From JAMXLO01 sp037201625 (GTDB lineage Bacteria; Pseudomonadota; Alphaproteobacteria; Acetobacterales; Acetobacteraceae): a stretch of 64,000 nt of DNA. The DNA is taken from assembly GCA_037201625.1 (NCBI GenBank), contig JBBCGR010000003.1, positions 2,046,001-2,110,000 of the forward strand. The letters run 5' to 3'. The position numbers and the translations under genes are program-made. Shown here piece by piece: positions 16,690 through 25,614 of the stretch; positions within the stretch are counted from its first letter, which is position 1, and the number at the start of each line of letters is the position of its first letter. The notes beneath the pieces are model-generated. The model was not told the DNA's origin and searched no databases. It saw nothing but the letters and a program-made list of their open reading frames with translations.

Positions 16690-17248
16690 CGCCGATCATG
16701 TCGCCCTCGCGCACGATCGCCGCCAGCCGGTCCTCGCTCCAGCCATCGGTCCCCGCGGGTCGCAGCGGCAGCACCATCCAGCGATAGTCCGCCGTCGAAT
16801 CCACCACGCGGATCTTCACCCCGTCCGGCAGCACCGTGCCCCATTCGGCCATCGTGCCGCGCGGATCGCGCACCGCCCGAGCCCGATAGGCCGCGGACTT
16901 GAACCAGAACGGCGGGTAGCCCAGCACGGCGCGCGGATAGCAACTGCACAGCGTGCAGACCACCAGATTGTGCACCGCGCCGGTGTTCTCCAGCACGCCG
17001 AGCGGCGGTGCCCCGCGCATCGGAATGCCGAGTTCTTCGGCCGCCTTCGTGCCGTCCTCCAGCATGCGCGCGCGATAGCCGGGATCGGTCCAGGCCTTCG
17101 CCACCATCCGGGCGCCCTGGCCGGGATTGGCTGCATCGGTGATCGCGATCCGCTCGGCGATCTCCGCATTGCTCACCAGGCCCTTCGCCGCCAGGAGCTC
17201 ACGGATCGCCACCAGCAGCTTCTCGCCGTCAGTCTCGATGATGCTCAT
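16646..17248 (-). CDS. nitrile hydratase alpha / thiocyanate hydrolase gamma-type subunit (cobalt-type)
   Basis: 200 residues. VCTLCSCYPRA (~100) is the metal claw of the family; Thr in CTLC is the cobalt-enzyme form (iron enzymes have Ser). The two cysteines after the first are normally oxidised to sulfinate and sulfenate. The N-terminal helices (IRELLAAKGLVSNAEIAERI) and the C-terminal AEWGTVLPDG...DSTADYRWMVLP region agree with the alpha chain. It overlaps the gene upstream by 4 bp and is the last of three coupled genes. Whether the complex hydrates nitriles or hydrolyses thiocyanate cannot be decided from the sequence. Confidence 0.88.
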   Translation of the reverse strand: MSIIETDGEKLLVAIRELLAAKGLVSNAEIAERIAITDAANPGQGARMVAKAWTDPGYRARMLEDGTKAAEELGIPMRGAPPLGVLENTGAVHNLVVCTLCSCYPRAVLGYPPFWFKSAAYRARAVRDPRGTMAEWGTVLPDGVKIRVVDSTADYRWMVLPLRPAGTDGWSEDRLAAIVREGDMIGVTIPALPPPAARAA

Positions 17249-17529
17249 GCCGGCTCCAGCCAATGTTCGTAGAGTTCCACCAGCAACTCGTCGCCCGCCG
17301 AGCCCTGCTGCCAGACCGCGGGCTGGTCGAACGCCACGTGGTACAGCACGCGGCGCGCCGCCGGACGCCCGAACGCGAGGTCCTCGGGATTCGGGTAGGC
17401 GCCGAATCGCCGCACCACGGTGCCCTCCAGGCCGCGCAGATAGTGCGGCGTGCGGATGTGCACCGGCCCGCGCGTCTCCGGCCAGTCGTCCTTCACCCGC
17501 ACCCGCGCGCCGGCCGCAAGCTCGGCCAT
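17245..17529 (-). CDS. nitrile hydratase beta C-terminal-half subunit (SH3-like)
   Basis: 94 residues from ATG 17529, overlapping the stop of the preceding gene by 3 bp (ATGA). It consists only of the SH3-like barrel that normally ends the nitrile hydratase beta chain: GARVRVKDDWPETRGPVHI, TPHYLRGLEGTVVRRFG, and a final LYHVAFDQPAVW...LLVELYEHWLEP. It is equivalent to the separate subunit of three-subunit enzymes such as thiocyanate hydrolase. There is no sign of decay, and the spacing suggests deliberate gene splitting with translational coupling. Confidence 0.85.
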   Translation of the reverse strand: MAELAAGARVRVKDDWPETRGPVHIRTPHYLRGLEGTVVRRFGAYPNPEDLAFGRPAARRVLYHVAFDQPAVWQQGSAGDELLVELYEHWLEPA

Positions 17530-17852
17530 CACACGCGATCCAGCGTCGCGCGAAGCTCCGCCTCGGTGATCACGCCCTTGGCCAGGAGATTGTCGGCGAT
17601 CGAGCGGATCCAGCGGCGGTAGTAGCTCAGCCGGTGGTACTCGCCCTCGGGGATCGCCTCGATCCCGCGCCGCAGCTCGTCCACCGTCATGACCTGCTTC
17701 GCGCCCAGGATGCCGCGCAGCGCGTCGACTTCCCGGTCGAAGTCGGTGAGCGCGTGCGACTCGACGTCGACCGGCTCGCACAGGAACTTTGAGACGCCCC
17801 CCAGGTCGTGGTGGGCACGCGGCACATCCTTGTCGGTGGCGGGCTTGTCCAT
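17529..17852 (-). CDS. nitrile hydratase beta N-terminal-half subunit
   Basis: 107 residues from ATG 17852 (an ATG at 17888 would add twelve). It matches the N-terminal helical half of the beta chain: HDLGGVSKFL near residue 15, FDREVDALRGIL, and the conserved helix pair YHRLSYYRRWIRSIADNLL followed by GVITEAEL. It ends where the next gene, the SH3-like half, begins. A free-standing activator/chaperone (which also resembles the beta N-half) is an alternative, but the gene order N-half, C-half, alpha fits a three-subunit enzyme. First gene of the operon. Confidence 0.82.
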   Translation of the reverse strand: MDKPATDKDVPRAHHDLGGVSKFLCEPVDVESHALTDFDREVDALRGILGAKQVMTVDELRRGIEAIPEGEYHRLSYYRRWIRSIADNLLAKGVITEAELRATLDRV

Positions 17853-17886
17853 GGCGGCAACGATAGCGCGGCTGCCGCCGGCTGCC

Positions 17887-17934
17887 AAAGGATCAGTTGT
17901 CCCATGGGACTCAAGCCATCGAAAGGATCAGTTG
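17887..17934. promoter_or_regulatory. dyad flanked by direct repeats upstream of nitrile hydratase-like operon
   Basis: AAAGGATCAGTTG occurs at 17887-17899 and 17922-17934, on either side of the perfect palindrome GTCCCATGGGAC (17899-17910). The group lies 35-82 bp upstream of the first nitrile hydratase-like gene (transcribed leftwards) and touches the end of the SH3 gene. It looks like an operator; no regulator gene is adjacent. Confidence 0.4.
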
Positions 17935-18725
17935 CCGACGACCTCGCCGGGCAGCGTCCCCCAGATCTGGCCGCGCCGCAGATAGCCCCGGTAATCGCCC
18001 GCCTGCACCTGGCACCAGTCCGCGTTGGCCGGGCAGGACCGGATATGGCCGATCACGCCCGCCTTCAGCACAGCAACGGCGGAGGCGCCGTCATCGGCGC
18101 TGCGCCGCAGCGTGGCGTCCCCGCCGGTCACCACGAAGCTGCGCCGGCCGGTCAGCGTCGCCTGGTGCACCCAGCCCTTGATCCCGTCCGGATCCTGCAC
18201 GAGGCGCCATACCTCGAACTCGCGCAGGATCTGCACCGGCAGTTCGCGGCGCTTGTAGATCCACTGGATCGGGTAGCGGGTGCCCGGGCCGGCGCGGAGG
18301 TTCACTTCGTCCGAGCGCAGTGCGGCGAAGCGCGGCAGCGGCAGGCCGGTGTTGGAGCCCTTGGTCTCACCCTCCACCGGCTTCGGCGGCTCGACGGGAG
18401 CGGGCGCGGCGGCGGCCGGTGACTTCGCGGCCGGCTTCTGCGGGTGCGTCGTGCCGTGCGGCTGCACCACCGGCGTTGGTTTCGCGGGCGCTGCCGCTAC
18501 CGGCTTCGCCGGCGCTCCCGATGGCGGCTTCGCCGGCGCTGCCGATGGCGGCTTGGTCGGTGCTGCCGATGGCGGCTTGGCCGGTGATGGCGTTGAGGGC
18601 CTGGCCGGCACGGGCTGCGGGGCTGCCTGGCCGGTCTGGCCCGCGTTCTGCGCGCCGGCGCCCGGCGCAGCCAGCAGCAGGCCGCACAGCAGCAGGCCGA
18701 ACGACACGGACGCGGCTCTGGTCAT
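17928..18725 (-). CDS. secreted SH3-domain protein with Pro/Ala/Lys-rich linker
   Basis: 265 residues from ATG 18725. Residues 1-27 form a signal peptide (MTRAASVSFGLLLCGLLLAA...GAGAQ). Residues ~28-125 are a low-complexity Pro/Ala/Lys/Ser linker including KPPSAAPT-type octapeptides. The C-terminal ~135 residues are a bacterial SH3 tandem: LRSDEVNLRAGPGTRYPI, WIYKRRELPVQIL, WRLVQDPDGIKGWVHQ, and a second half ending DWCQVQAGDYRGYLRRGQIWG. Such proteins are periplasmic and thought to bind peptidoglycan or partner proteins. The start was chosen for the signal peptide. Confidence 0.8.
   Translation of the reverse strand: MTRAASVSFGLLLCGLLLAAPGAGAQNAGQTGQAAPQPVPARPSTPSPAKPPSAAPTKPPSAAPAKPPSGAPAKPVAAAPAKPTPVVQPHGTTHPQKPAAKSPAAAAPAPVEPPKPVEGETKGSNTGLPLPRFAALRSDEVNLRAGPGTRYPIQWIYKRRELPVQILREFEVWRLVQDPDGIKGWVHQATLTGRRSFVVTGGDATLRRSADDGASAVAVLKAGVIGHIRSCPANADWCQVQAGDYRGYLRRGQIWGTLPGEVVGN
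18487..18582 (-). repeat. 24-bp tandem repeats coding for KPPSxAPx
   Basis: Three clear 24-bp copies (18511-18534, 18535-18558, 18559-18582) and one degenerate copy (18487-18510) encode Lys-Pro-Pro-Ser-Ala/Gly-Ala-Pro octapeptides in the linker of the SH3 protein. Copy number could vary by slippage. Confidence 0.75.
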
Positions 18726-18943
18726 GGCCCCTGCCTGCCAACATGCCGCGAGCCGGGTCAAGCGCCCCGCGCGGTATCGTGTGGCATCGTGAGCCGATTC
18801 GTCCCGCGACGACGTGTCACGCGGTGGTTCTCGGACGGTTGTCGCAAAACATACGCCGGCCTGCACAGGATTCTCGTTGATCTGGACCGTGCGCGACCAT
18901 TAGGGTTTCGTTAATCGCTATTTTGGACCTGGAGGGAACTGTC

Positions 18944-21900
18944 ATGTCGACTTCGCTGGTAACCGGCCTGGGCGGGCCTGCGGGGTTCGGCGAGAATTCG
19001 CTAGCCAAGAATGATGACGGCTCGACGCTCTTTATCAGCCTCTCTGCAGTGTTCCCGGGCGGCCTGAATTATTTCGGCAATGTCTATAACGGCCTTTGGC
19101 TCAACAACAATGGCAGCGTCACGTTTGGCAATTCGACGTCGCAATACACGCCGACGGCGATCACCGGCACGACGAACAACCCGATCATCGCGCCGTTCTG
19201 GGCCGACGTGGACACCAGGGGACCGGCCGGCAACATCACGCCCGGCGGCACGTCGACCGGCACGAACCTGCTCTGGTACGACCTCGACACCGCCAATCAC
19301 GCCTTCACCGCGACCTGGGACGATGTCGGCTACTACTCGTTCCATGTCGACAAGCTGGACGCGTTCCAGCTTCGGCTGACCGCCATCCAGGCGCCGGACG
19401 GCACGTTCAACGGCGATTTCGACATCGAATTCCGCTACGAGGACATGAACTGGACCACCGGCGACGCGTCGGGCGGCAGCGGCGGCCTGGGCGGCGTGCT
19501 GGCGCATGCCGGCTATTCCTCCGGCAACGGCGTGAACTACCTGGAACTGCCGCAATCCGGCAACCAGGCGGCGCTGCTTGCGCTCGACCAGGCGAGCAAC
19601 GTCGGCCAGCCAGGCCTCTACCAGTTCTCGGTCCGCAACGGCTCGGCCGTCGTCGCGGCGTCCGCCGACGATGCCTCCACCGCGGAGGGTAACGGTCCGG
19701 GCACGCATTTCGTCGTGGTTCCGATCCGCCTGTCGGCGGCGTCCACCACCGAGGTGACGATCGATTACACCACCGCCGATGGCACCGCGCTTGCCGGCAA
19801 GGACTACATCTTCCAGCGCGGTTCGCTGACCTTCGCGCCGGGCGTCACCCAGCAGAACGTCTACGTGGAGGTGATCGGCGACACGGTCCCCGAACCGGAC
19901 GAGACGTTCTTCGTCCAGCTTTCCGGCTCCACCGGCGTGTCGATCGCCGACAGCGCCGGCCTGGTCACCATCGTCAACGATGACGGCATCACCGTCTCGA
20001 ACGTCACCAAGCTCGAGGGCACCGGCGCGGGCACCACGGATTTCGCCTTCACCGTCACGCTGCTCACCGCGTCGACCCAGACCGTCACGGTCGATTACGC
20101 GACCAAGAACGGCACCGCGCTGGCCGGCACCGACTACACGGCGACGTCCGGCAAGCTGACCTTCGCGCCGGGCGAGACCACCAAGACCGTCGTCGTCTCG
20201 GTCGCCGCCGATGCCGCCGTCGAGCCGGACGAGACCTTCACGCTGCAACTGAGCAACGCGACCGGTGCGCCGATCGTCAACGCCGCCGGCCTCGGCACGA
20301 TCACCAACGACGATGGCATCGTGGTGCAGGACGTCCGCATCACCGAGGGCACCGGCGCCTCCCCGACCACCGCCACGGTGACACTGCGGCTGCAGACCGC
20401 CGTCGCGACCCCGGTGACCGTCGACTGGGCGACACAGCCCGGCAGCGCGGCGACGCCCGGCGACTTCACCACATCCTCCGGCAAGGCGACGTTCGCGGCA
20501 GGGGCCACGACGACCACGATCACCATTCCGGTCATCGCCGACGCGCTGGTGGAGGGCGACGAATCGTTCAACGTCGTGCTGTCCAATCCCGTCGGCAGCG
20601 CCATCGTCGACGGCACCGGCGTGGTCACCATCATCGACGATGACGGATTCCAAGTGTCCGACCTCGCCATCACCGAGGGCACCGGCGGGACGGTCAACGC
20701 CACCTTCACCGTCACCCTGCAATCGGCGCTGGCGGCCACCTCGACCGTCAAATACGCGACGCGCAACGGCACCGCGACCGCGGGATCGGACTACACCGCC
20801 GCGTCGGGCACGCTCACGTTCGGCGCCGGCGTCACCTCCCAGACGGTGAGCGTGGCGATCGGCACCGACAGCACGCCGGAGCCGAACGAGACGTTCTTCC
20901 TCGACCTGTCGGCCCCATCGGCCAATGCCGGCATCAGCCGGGCCACGGCGCAGGCCACCATCGCCAACGACGACGGCTTCCTGGTGGGCGACGCGAGCGT
21001 CACCGAGGGCAACGCGGGAACCTTCACGGTGAACGTGCCGGTGACGCTGAGCGGTCCCGCGGCGGCGGCCGTCAGCGTGACGTGGGCGACTTCGGACGGC
21101 ACCGCCATCGCACCCGGCGACTACAAATCCGCCGGCGGGACGCTGACCTTCGCGCCGGGCGAGACCAGCAAGACCGCCGCGATCACCTACAACGGCGACA
21201 CGCTCTGGGAGCCCAACGAGACCTTCCGCGTCGTGCTGTCAAACCCGGTCAACAGCGCGATCGTCGATGCCAGCGGCACGGTCACCATCCTGAACGACGA
21301 CACGCGGCCGCCGCCCGTGGTCCGGGTCAGCGCGGCGGCGGTCACCGAGGGGACGCTGGTCGGCAACACGCTGCACTTCCTGGTCGGCCTCGACTACGCC
21401 GCGACGTCGGCCGTGACGATCGACTACGCGACGGCCGACGGCACCGCGGTCGCCGGGAAGGACTACACGACGACGACCGGCACGCTCACCATCGCCGCCG
21501 GCAGCCTGTTCGGCGTGATCGACGTACCGGTGCTGCCGGACGCCGTCGTCGAGCCCGACGAGACGCTGACCCTCACGCTTAGCAACGCCAAGGGCGGCGC
21601 GACGATCGGCACCGCAAGCGCCACCGGCACCATCCTGAACGACGACAGCACCCTGGCGATCACCGCCACCGACACGACCAAACTGGAAGGTCATAGCGGC
21701 AGCACGCCTTTCACCTTCACCGTGAACCGCACGGGCGACACCACGCAGCAGCAGGGCGCCACCTGGACGGTGTTGAGCGCCAGCCCGAGCGCCAGCCCGG
21801 CCAACGCCGCGGATTTCACCGGCGGCGTGCTGCCGAGCGGCACCGTCACCTTCGCCCCTGGCGAGACCAAGAAGACCATCACGGTCAATGTCGCCGGCGA

Positions 21901-24900
21901 CACGGCGCTCGAGGGCCAGGACCAGTTCGTCGTCACGCTGACGAATCCGACGGGCGGCGCCACGATCACGACGGACCTCGCCACCGGCACGATCCTGAAC
22001 GACGACAACACACTGGCGATCGCGGCGACGGCGGCCTCGAAAGCGGAGGGGCAGAGCGGCAGCACGCCGTTCACCTTCACCGTCACGCGGACCGGCTATC
22101 TCGGGGCGTCCAGCGTGAACTGGGCGGTCACCGGCAATGGCGCCACCGCGGCGGATTTCGCCGGGGGCGTGCTGCCAAGCGGCGTGCTGAGCTTCGCCGC
22201 CAACGAGACCAGCAAGACGATCACGGTGAACGTCGCCGGCGACACGGCGGTCGAAGCCAACGAGGGCTTCACCGTCACGCTGTCGGGCGCGTCGGTTGGC
22301 AGCACGATCACGACGGCCACCGCCGCCGGCACGATCCTGAACGATGATACCAGCCTGGCGATCGCAGCGGCCGCGGCGTCCAAGGCCGAGGGCCAGAGTG
22401 GGGTCACGCCGCTGACCTTCACGGTCACCCGCAGCGGCCTCACCACCGGGGCGACCAGCGTCAACTGGGCGGTCACCGGGTCGGGCGCCAGCCCGGCCGT
22501 GGCCGCGGACTTCCAGGGCGCCGCCCTGCCGAGCGGCGTGCTGAGCTTCGCCGCCAACGAGACGAGCAAGACCATCACCATCAACGTTGCCGGGGACACG
22601 GCGGTCGAGGCGAACGAGACCTTCGCCGTCACGCTGTCGGGTCCCACGGGCGGCGCGACGATCACCACGGCCGCTGCCACCGGCACGATCCTGAACGACG
22701 ACACCAGCCTGGCCATCGCGGCGGCCGCGGCGTCCAAGGCCGAGGGCCAGAGTGGGGTCACGCCGCTGACCTTCACCGTCACCCGCAGCGGCGTCACCAC
22801 GGGGGCGACCAGCGTCAATTGGGCGGTCACCGGATCGGGCGCCAGCCCGGCGGCGGCGGCCGACTTCACGGGCGCCGCGCTACCGAGTGGCGTCGTTGCA
22901 TTCGCCGCCGGCGAGACGAGCAAGACCATCACCGTCAATGTTGCCGGCGACACGGCGGTCGAGGCGAACGAGACCTTCGCCGTCACGCTGTCGGGTCCCA
23001 CGGGCGGCGCGACGATCACCACGGCCGCTGCCACCGGCACGATCCTGAACGACGACACCGGCCTGGCCATCGCGGCGGCCGCGGCGTCCAAGGCCGAGGG
23101 CCAGAGTGGGGTCACGCCGCTGACCTTCACCGTCACCCGCAGCGGCCTCACCACCGGGGCGACCAGCGTCAACTGGGCGGTCACCGGGTCGGGCGCCAGC
23201 CCGGCCGTGGCGGCCGACTTCCAGGGTGCCGCGCTGCCGAGTGGCGTCGTCGCGTTCGCCGCCGGCGAGACCAGCAAGACGATCACCGTCAACGTTGCCG
23301 GCGACACCGCGGTGGAGGCGAACGAGACCTTCGCCGTCACCCTGTCCGGTGCCACTGGTGGGGCCACGATCACCACGGCGGCTGCCACCGGCACGATCCT
23401 GAACGACGACACCGGCCTGGCCATCGCAGCGGCCGCGGCGTCCAAGGCCGAGGGCCAGAGCGGCGTCACGCCGCTGACCTTCACCGTCACCCGCAGCGGC
23501 GTCACCACTGGCGCGACCAGCGTCAACTGGGCGGTCACCGGGTCGGGCGCCAGCCCGGCCGTGGCCGCGGACTTCCAGGGCGCCGCGCTGCCGAGCGGCG
23601 TCGTCGCGTTCGCCGCCGGCGAGACCAGCAAGACAATCACGGTGAACGTTGCCGGCGACATCGCGGTGGAGGCGAACGAGACCTTCGCCGTCACCCTGTC
23701 CGGTGCCACTGGTGGGGCCACGATCACCACGGCGGCTGCCACCGGCACGATCCTGAATGACGACACCAGCCTGGCGATCGCGGCAGCCGCGGCGTCCAAG
23801 GCCGAGGGCCAGAGCGGTGCCACGCCGCTGACCTTCACCGTCACCCGCAGCGGCGTCACCACCGGGGCGACCAGCGTGAACTGGGCGGTCGCCGGATCGG
23901 GTGCCAGCCCGGCCGCAGCCGCCGACTTCCAGGGTGCCGCGCTCCCGAGCGGTGTCGTCACGTTCGCCGCCGGCGAGACCAGCAAGACGATCACCGTCAA
24001 CGTTGCCGGCGACACCGTCGTCGAACCCAACGAGACCTTTGCCGTCACCCTGTCGGGTGCCACCGGCGGGGCGACCATCACCACGGCATCCGCCACAGGC
24101 ACGATCCAGAACGACGACACCACGACGCCGGCCCCCGGCGCACCCGATCTCGCGGCCGCGTCGGACAGCGGCGCGTCGAACACCGACAACATCACCAAGG
24201 CGACCACTCCGGTGTTCACCGGCAAGGGTGCCACCGCCGGCGCCACCGTCACCCTGCTCGACGGCGCGAACTCGGTCGGCACCGCCACCGCGGACGCCTC
24301 CGGCAACTGGTCGATCACCAGCAAGGCCCTGGCGGACGGCGTCCACACGCTGACCGCCAAGCAGACGGTGAGCGGCAATCTCAGCCTGGCGTCGCCCTCG
24401 CTCACGGTCACCATCGACACCGCCCCACCGGCGGCGCCGGGCAAGCCGGACCTCACCACGGGCATCGACGCGCCGGTCTTCACCGGCACCGGTCCCGCTG
24501 GCACCACGCTGAGCCTGCTGGACGGCGCGACCGTCATCGGCAGCAGCACCGTCGACGGCACGGGCAAATGGTCGGTCGCCGCATCGGCGCTGAAATCCAC
24601 CGGCGTGCACACCATCACCGCCAAGGCCACCGACACGGCCGGCAATGTCAGCACCGCCTCATCGTCCCTCCTGGTCACGCTCGGCACCGCCGGCGGCGAC
24701 CTGCTGATCGGATCGCCCGGTCGCGAGGTGCTGGCGGGCCTGGGCGGCGACGACGTCTATGCCGTCGATAACAGCGACGATGTGGTGCTCGAGAAGCCGG
24801 GCGACGGACAGGATCTCGTGGCGGCGTCGGTCAACTACACGCTGGCGACCGGCAGTGAGGTCGAATCGCTCTATGCCAATGCCGGGCCGACCGGCCTGAC

Positions 24901-25597
24901 GCTGACCGGCAATGGCGCCGACAACACGCTCGTCGGCGGCGACGGCGCCGATACGCTGCGCGGCGCGGGCGGTGCCGACCTGATGATCGGTGGCGACGGC
25001 AACGACACGATGGAAGGCGGTGCCGGCGACGACCTGTATGTCGTGGCCAATTCCGGCGACATCGTGAACGAGAGCGTCGGACAGGGCAGCGACACGATCA
25101 TCGCGACCGTCGGCTACACCCTACCCGCGCTGTCGGAGATCGAGTTCATGATCGCCGATGCCGGCGCGACGGGCGTGGCGCTGACGGGCAACAAGTTCAA
25201 CAACCTGCTGATCGGCGGCGACGGCAACGACACGCTGACCGGCGGCGGCGGGGGCGACGGCATCGCCGGCGGCGGCGGCGTGGATACGTTCGCCTTTGCC
25301 GCACTCACGGACTCGCAGCTTGTGACGGATGGCCTCGATATCATCGCGGACTTCGCGCCGCTGATCGGCGAGAAGATCGATCTGCATCTGCTGGACGCCA
25401 ACGCGAACCTGGCTGGCGATCAGGCCTTCAGCTTCATCGGCACCGCCCCGCTCTCCGGCGTTGCCGGACAGTTGGCCGCGCTCGATGCCGATGGCAACAC
25501 CATGCTGCTCGGCGACGTGAACGGTGACGGGCTGCCCGACTTCGGAGTCCTGCTGCTGGGATCGCAGACTCTCGGCAACAACAACTTCGTGCTCTGA
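18944..25597 (+). CDS. giant Calx-beta/RTX secreted repeat protein (2217 aa), type I secretion-type
   Basis: Start at ATG 18944 with GGAGGG about 7 nt upstream. There is no signal peptide. Residues ~10-235 resemble a nidogen (NIDO)-like domain (YNGLWLNNNGSVTFGN, IIAPFWADVDT). Residues ~236-1727 hold thirteen ~110-118-residue Calx-beta repeats, most ending near ILNDD or INDDG. The last five (1138-1727) are almost identical. Two Ig-like modules follow (~1730-1915; VTLLDGANSVG, LSLLDGATVIG). The C-terminus has RTX nonapeptides (GGDGADTLRGAGGAD, GGDGNDTLTGGGG) and a final beta region ending NNNFVL, as in type I-secreted proteins. A calcium-dependent adhesin or matrix protein is likely. No secretion genes are in the window. 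Confidence 0.9.
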   Translation: MSTSLVTGLGGPAGFGENSLAKNDDGSTLFISLSAVFPGGLNYFGNVYNGLWLNNNGSVTFGNSTSQYTPTAITGTTNNPIIAPFWADVDTRGPAGNITPGGTSTGTNLLWYDLDTANHAFTATWDDVGYYSFHVDKLDAFQLRLTAIQAPDGTFNGDFDIEFRYEDMNWTTGDASGGSGGLGGVLAHAGYSSGNGVNYLELPQSGNQAALLALDQASNVGQPGLYQFSVRNGSAVVAASADDASTAEGNGPGTHFVVVPIRLSAASTTEVTIDYTTADGTALAGKDYIFQRGSLTFAPGVTQQNVYVEVIGDTVPEPDETFFVQLSGSTGVSIADSAGLVTIVNDDGITVSNVTKLEGTGAGTTDFAFTVTLLTASTQTVTVDYATKNGTALAGTDYTATSGKLTFAPGETTKTVVVSVAADAAVEPDETFTLQLSNATGAPIVNAAGLGTITNDDGIVVQDVRITEGTGASPTTATVTLRLQTAVATPVTVDWATQPGSAATPGDFTTSSGKATFAAGATTTTITIPVIADALVEGDESFNVVLSNPVGSAIVDGTGVVTIIDDDGFQVSDLAITEGTGGTVNATFTVTLQSALAATSTVKYATRNGTATAGSDYTAASGTLTFGAGVTSQTVSVAIGTDSTPEPNETFFLDLSAPSANAGISRATAQATIANDDGFLVGDASVTEGNAGTFTVNVPVTLSGPAAAAVSVTWATSDGTAIAPGDYKSAGGTLTFAPGETSKTAAITYNGDTLWEPNETFRVVLSNPVNSAIVDASGTVTILNDDTRPPPVVRVSAAAVTEGTLVGNTLHFLVGLDYAATSAVTIDYATADGTAVAGKDYTTTTGTLTIAAGSLFGVIDVPVLPDAVVEPDETLTLTLSNAKGGATIGTASATGTILNDDSTLAITATDTTKLEGHSGSTPFTFTVNRTGDTTQQQGATWTVLSASPSASPANAADFTGGVLPSGTVTFAPGETKKTITVNVAGDTALEGQDQFVVTLTNPTGGATITTDLATGTILNDDNTLAIAATAASKAEGQSGSTPFTFTVTRTGYLGASSVNWAVTGNGATAADFAGGVLPSGVLSFAANETSKTITVNVAGDTAVEANEGFTVTLSGASVGSTITTATAAGTILNDDTSLAIAAAAASKAEGQSGVTPLTFTVTRSGLTTGATSVNWAVTGSGASPAVAADFQGAALPSGVLSFAANETSKTITINVAGDTAVEANETFAVTLSGPTGGATITTAAATGTILNDDTSLAIAAAAASKAEGQSGVTPLTFTVTRSGVTTGATSVNWAVTGSGASPAAAADFTGAALPSGVVAFAAGETSKTITVNVAGDTAVEANETFAVTLSGPTGGATITTAAATGTILNDDTGLAIAAAAASKAEGQSGVTPLTFTVTRSGLTTGATSVNWAVTGSGASPAVAADFQGAALPSGVVAFAAGETSKTITVNVAGDTAVEANETFAVTLSGATGGATITTAAATGTILNDDTGLAIAAAAASKAEGQSGVTPLTFTVTRSGVTTGATSVNWAVTGSGASPAVAADFQGAALPSGVVAFAAGETSKTITVNVAGDIAVEANETFAVTLSGATGGATITTAAATGTILNDDTSLAIAAAAASKAEGQSGATPLTFTVTRSGVTTGATSVNWAVAGSGASPAAAADFQGAALPSGVVTFAAGETSKTITVNVAGDTVVEPNETFAVTLSGATGGATITTASATGTIQNDDTTTPAPGAPDLAAASDSGASNTDNITKATTPVFTGKGATAGATVTLLDGANSVGTATADASGNWSITSKALADGVHTLTAKQTVSGNLSLASPSLTVTIDTAPPAAPGKPDLTTGIDAPVFTGTGPAGTTLSLLDGATVIGSSTVDGTGKWSVAASALKSTGVHTITAKATDTAGNVSTASSSLLVTLGTAGGDLLIGSPGREVLAGLGGDDVYAVDNSDDVVLEKPGDGQDLVAASVNYTLATGSEVESLYANAGPTGLTLTGNGADNTLVGGDGADTLRGAGGADLMIGGDGNDTMEGGAGDDLYVVANSGDIVNESVGQGSDTIIATVGYTLPALSEIEFMIADAGATGVALTGNKFNNLLIGGDGNDTLTGGGGGDGIAGGGGVDTFAFAALTDSQLVTDGLDIIADFAPLIGEKIDLHLLDANANLAGDQAFSFIGTAPLSGVAGQLAALDADGNTMLLGDVNGDGLPDFGVLLLGSQTLGNNNFVL
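22355..24124 (+). repeat. five tandem 354-bp repeats encoding 118-aa Calx-beta modules
   Basis: Copies start at 22355, 22709, 23063, 23417 and 23771, each exactly 354 bp. They differ at only a handful of residues (for example SGL/SGV, SGPTGG/SGATGG, VLSFAANE/VVAFAAGE), and variants are shuffled between copies, suggesting recent duplication plus recombination. Two more divergent copies lie upstream (21653 and 22013). Confidence 0.93.
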
Positions 25598-25614
25598 CCG
25601 GCGCGGCGGCGCGG

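Noticed and set aside
17529..17852. Nitrile hydratase N-half gene considered as a broken beta gene
   Set aside because: Stop and next start overlap cleanly as ATGA, both halves are intact domains, and three-subunit relatives are known. A split rather than a frameshift is the better reading.
22355..24124. Tandem repeats considered as a CRISPR array or satellite
   Set aside because: The period is 354 bp and wholly in frame, with no spacer-repeat alternation. The repeats encode Calx-beta modules.
22096..24687. 863-residue open frame on the minus strand opposite the Calx-beta repeats
   Set aside because: It mirrors the repeat-encoding strand, has Val/Ala/Pro-rich shadow composition and no known domain. 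The absence of stops is expected from GC-rich repeated codons.
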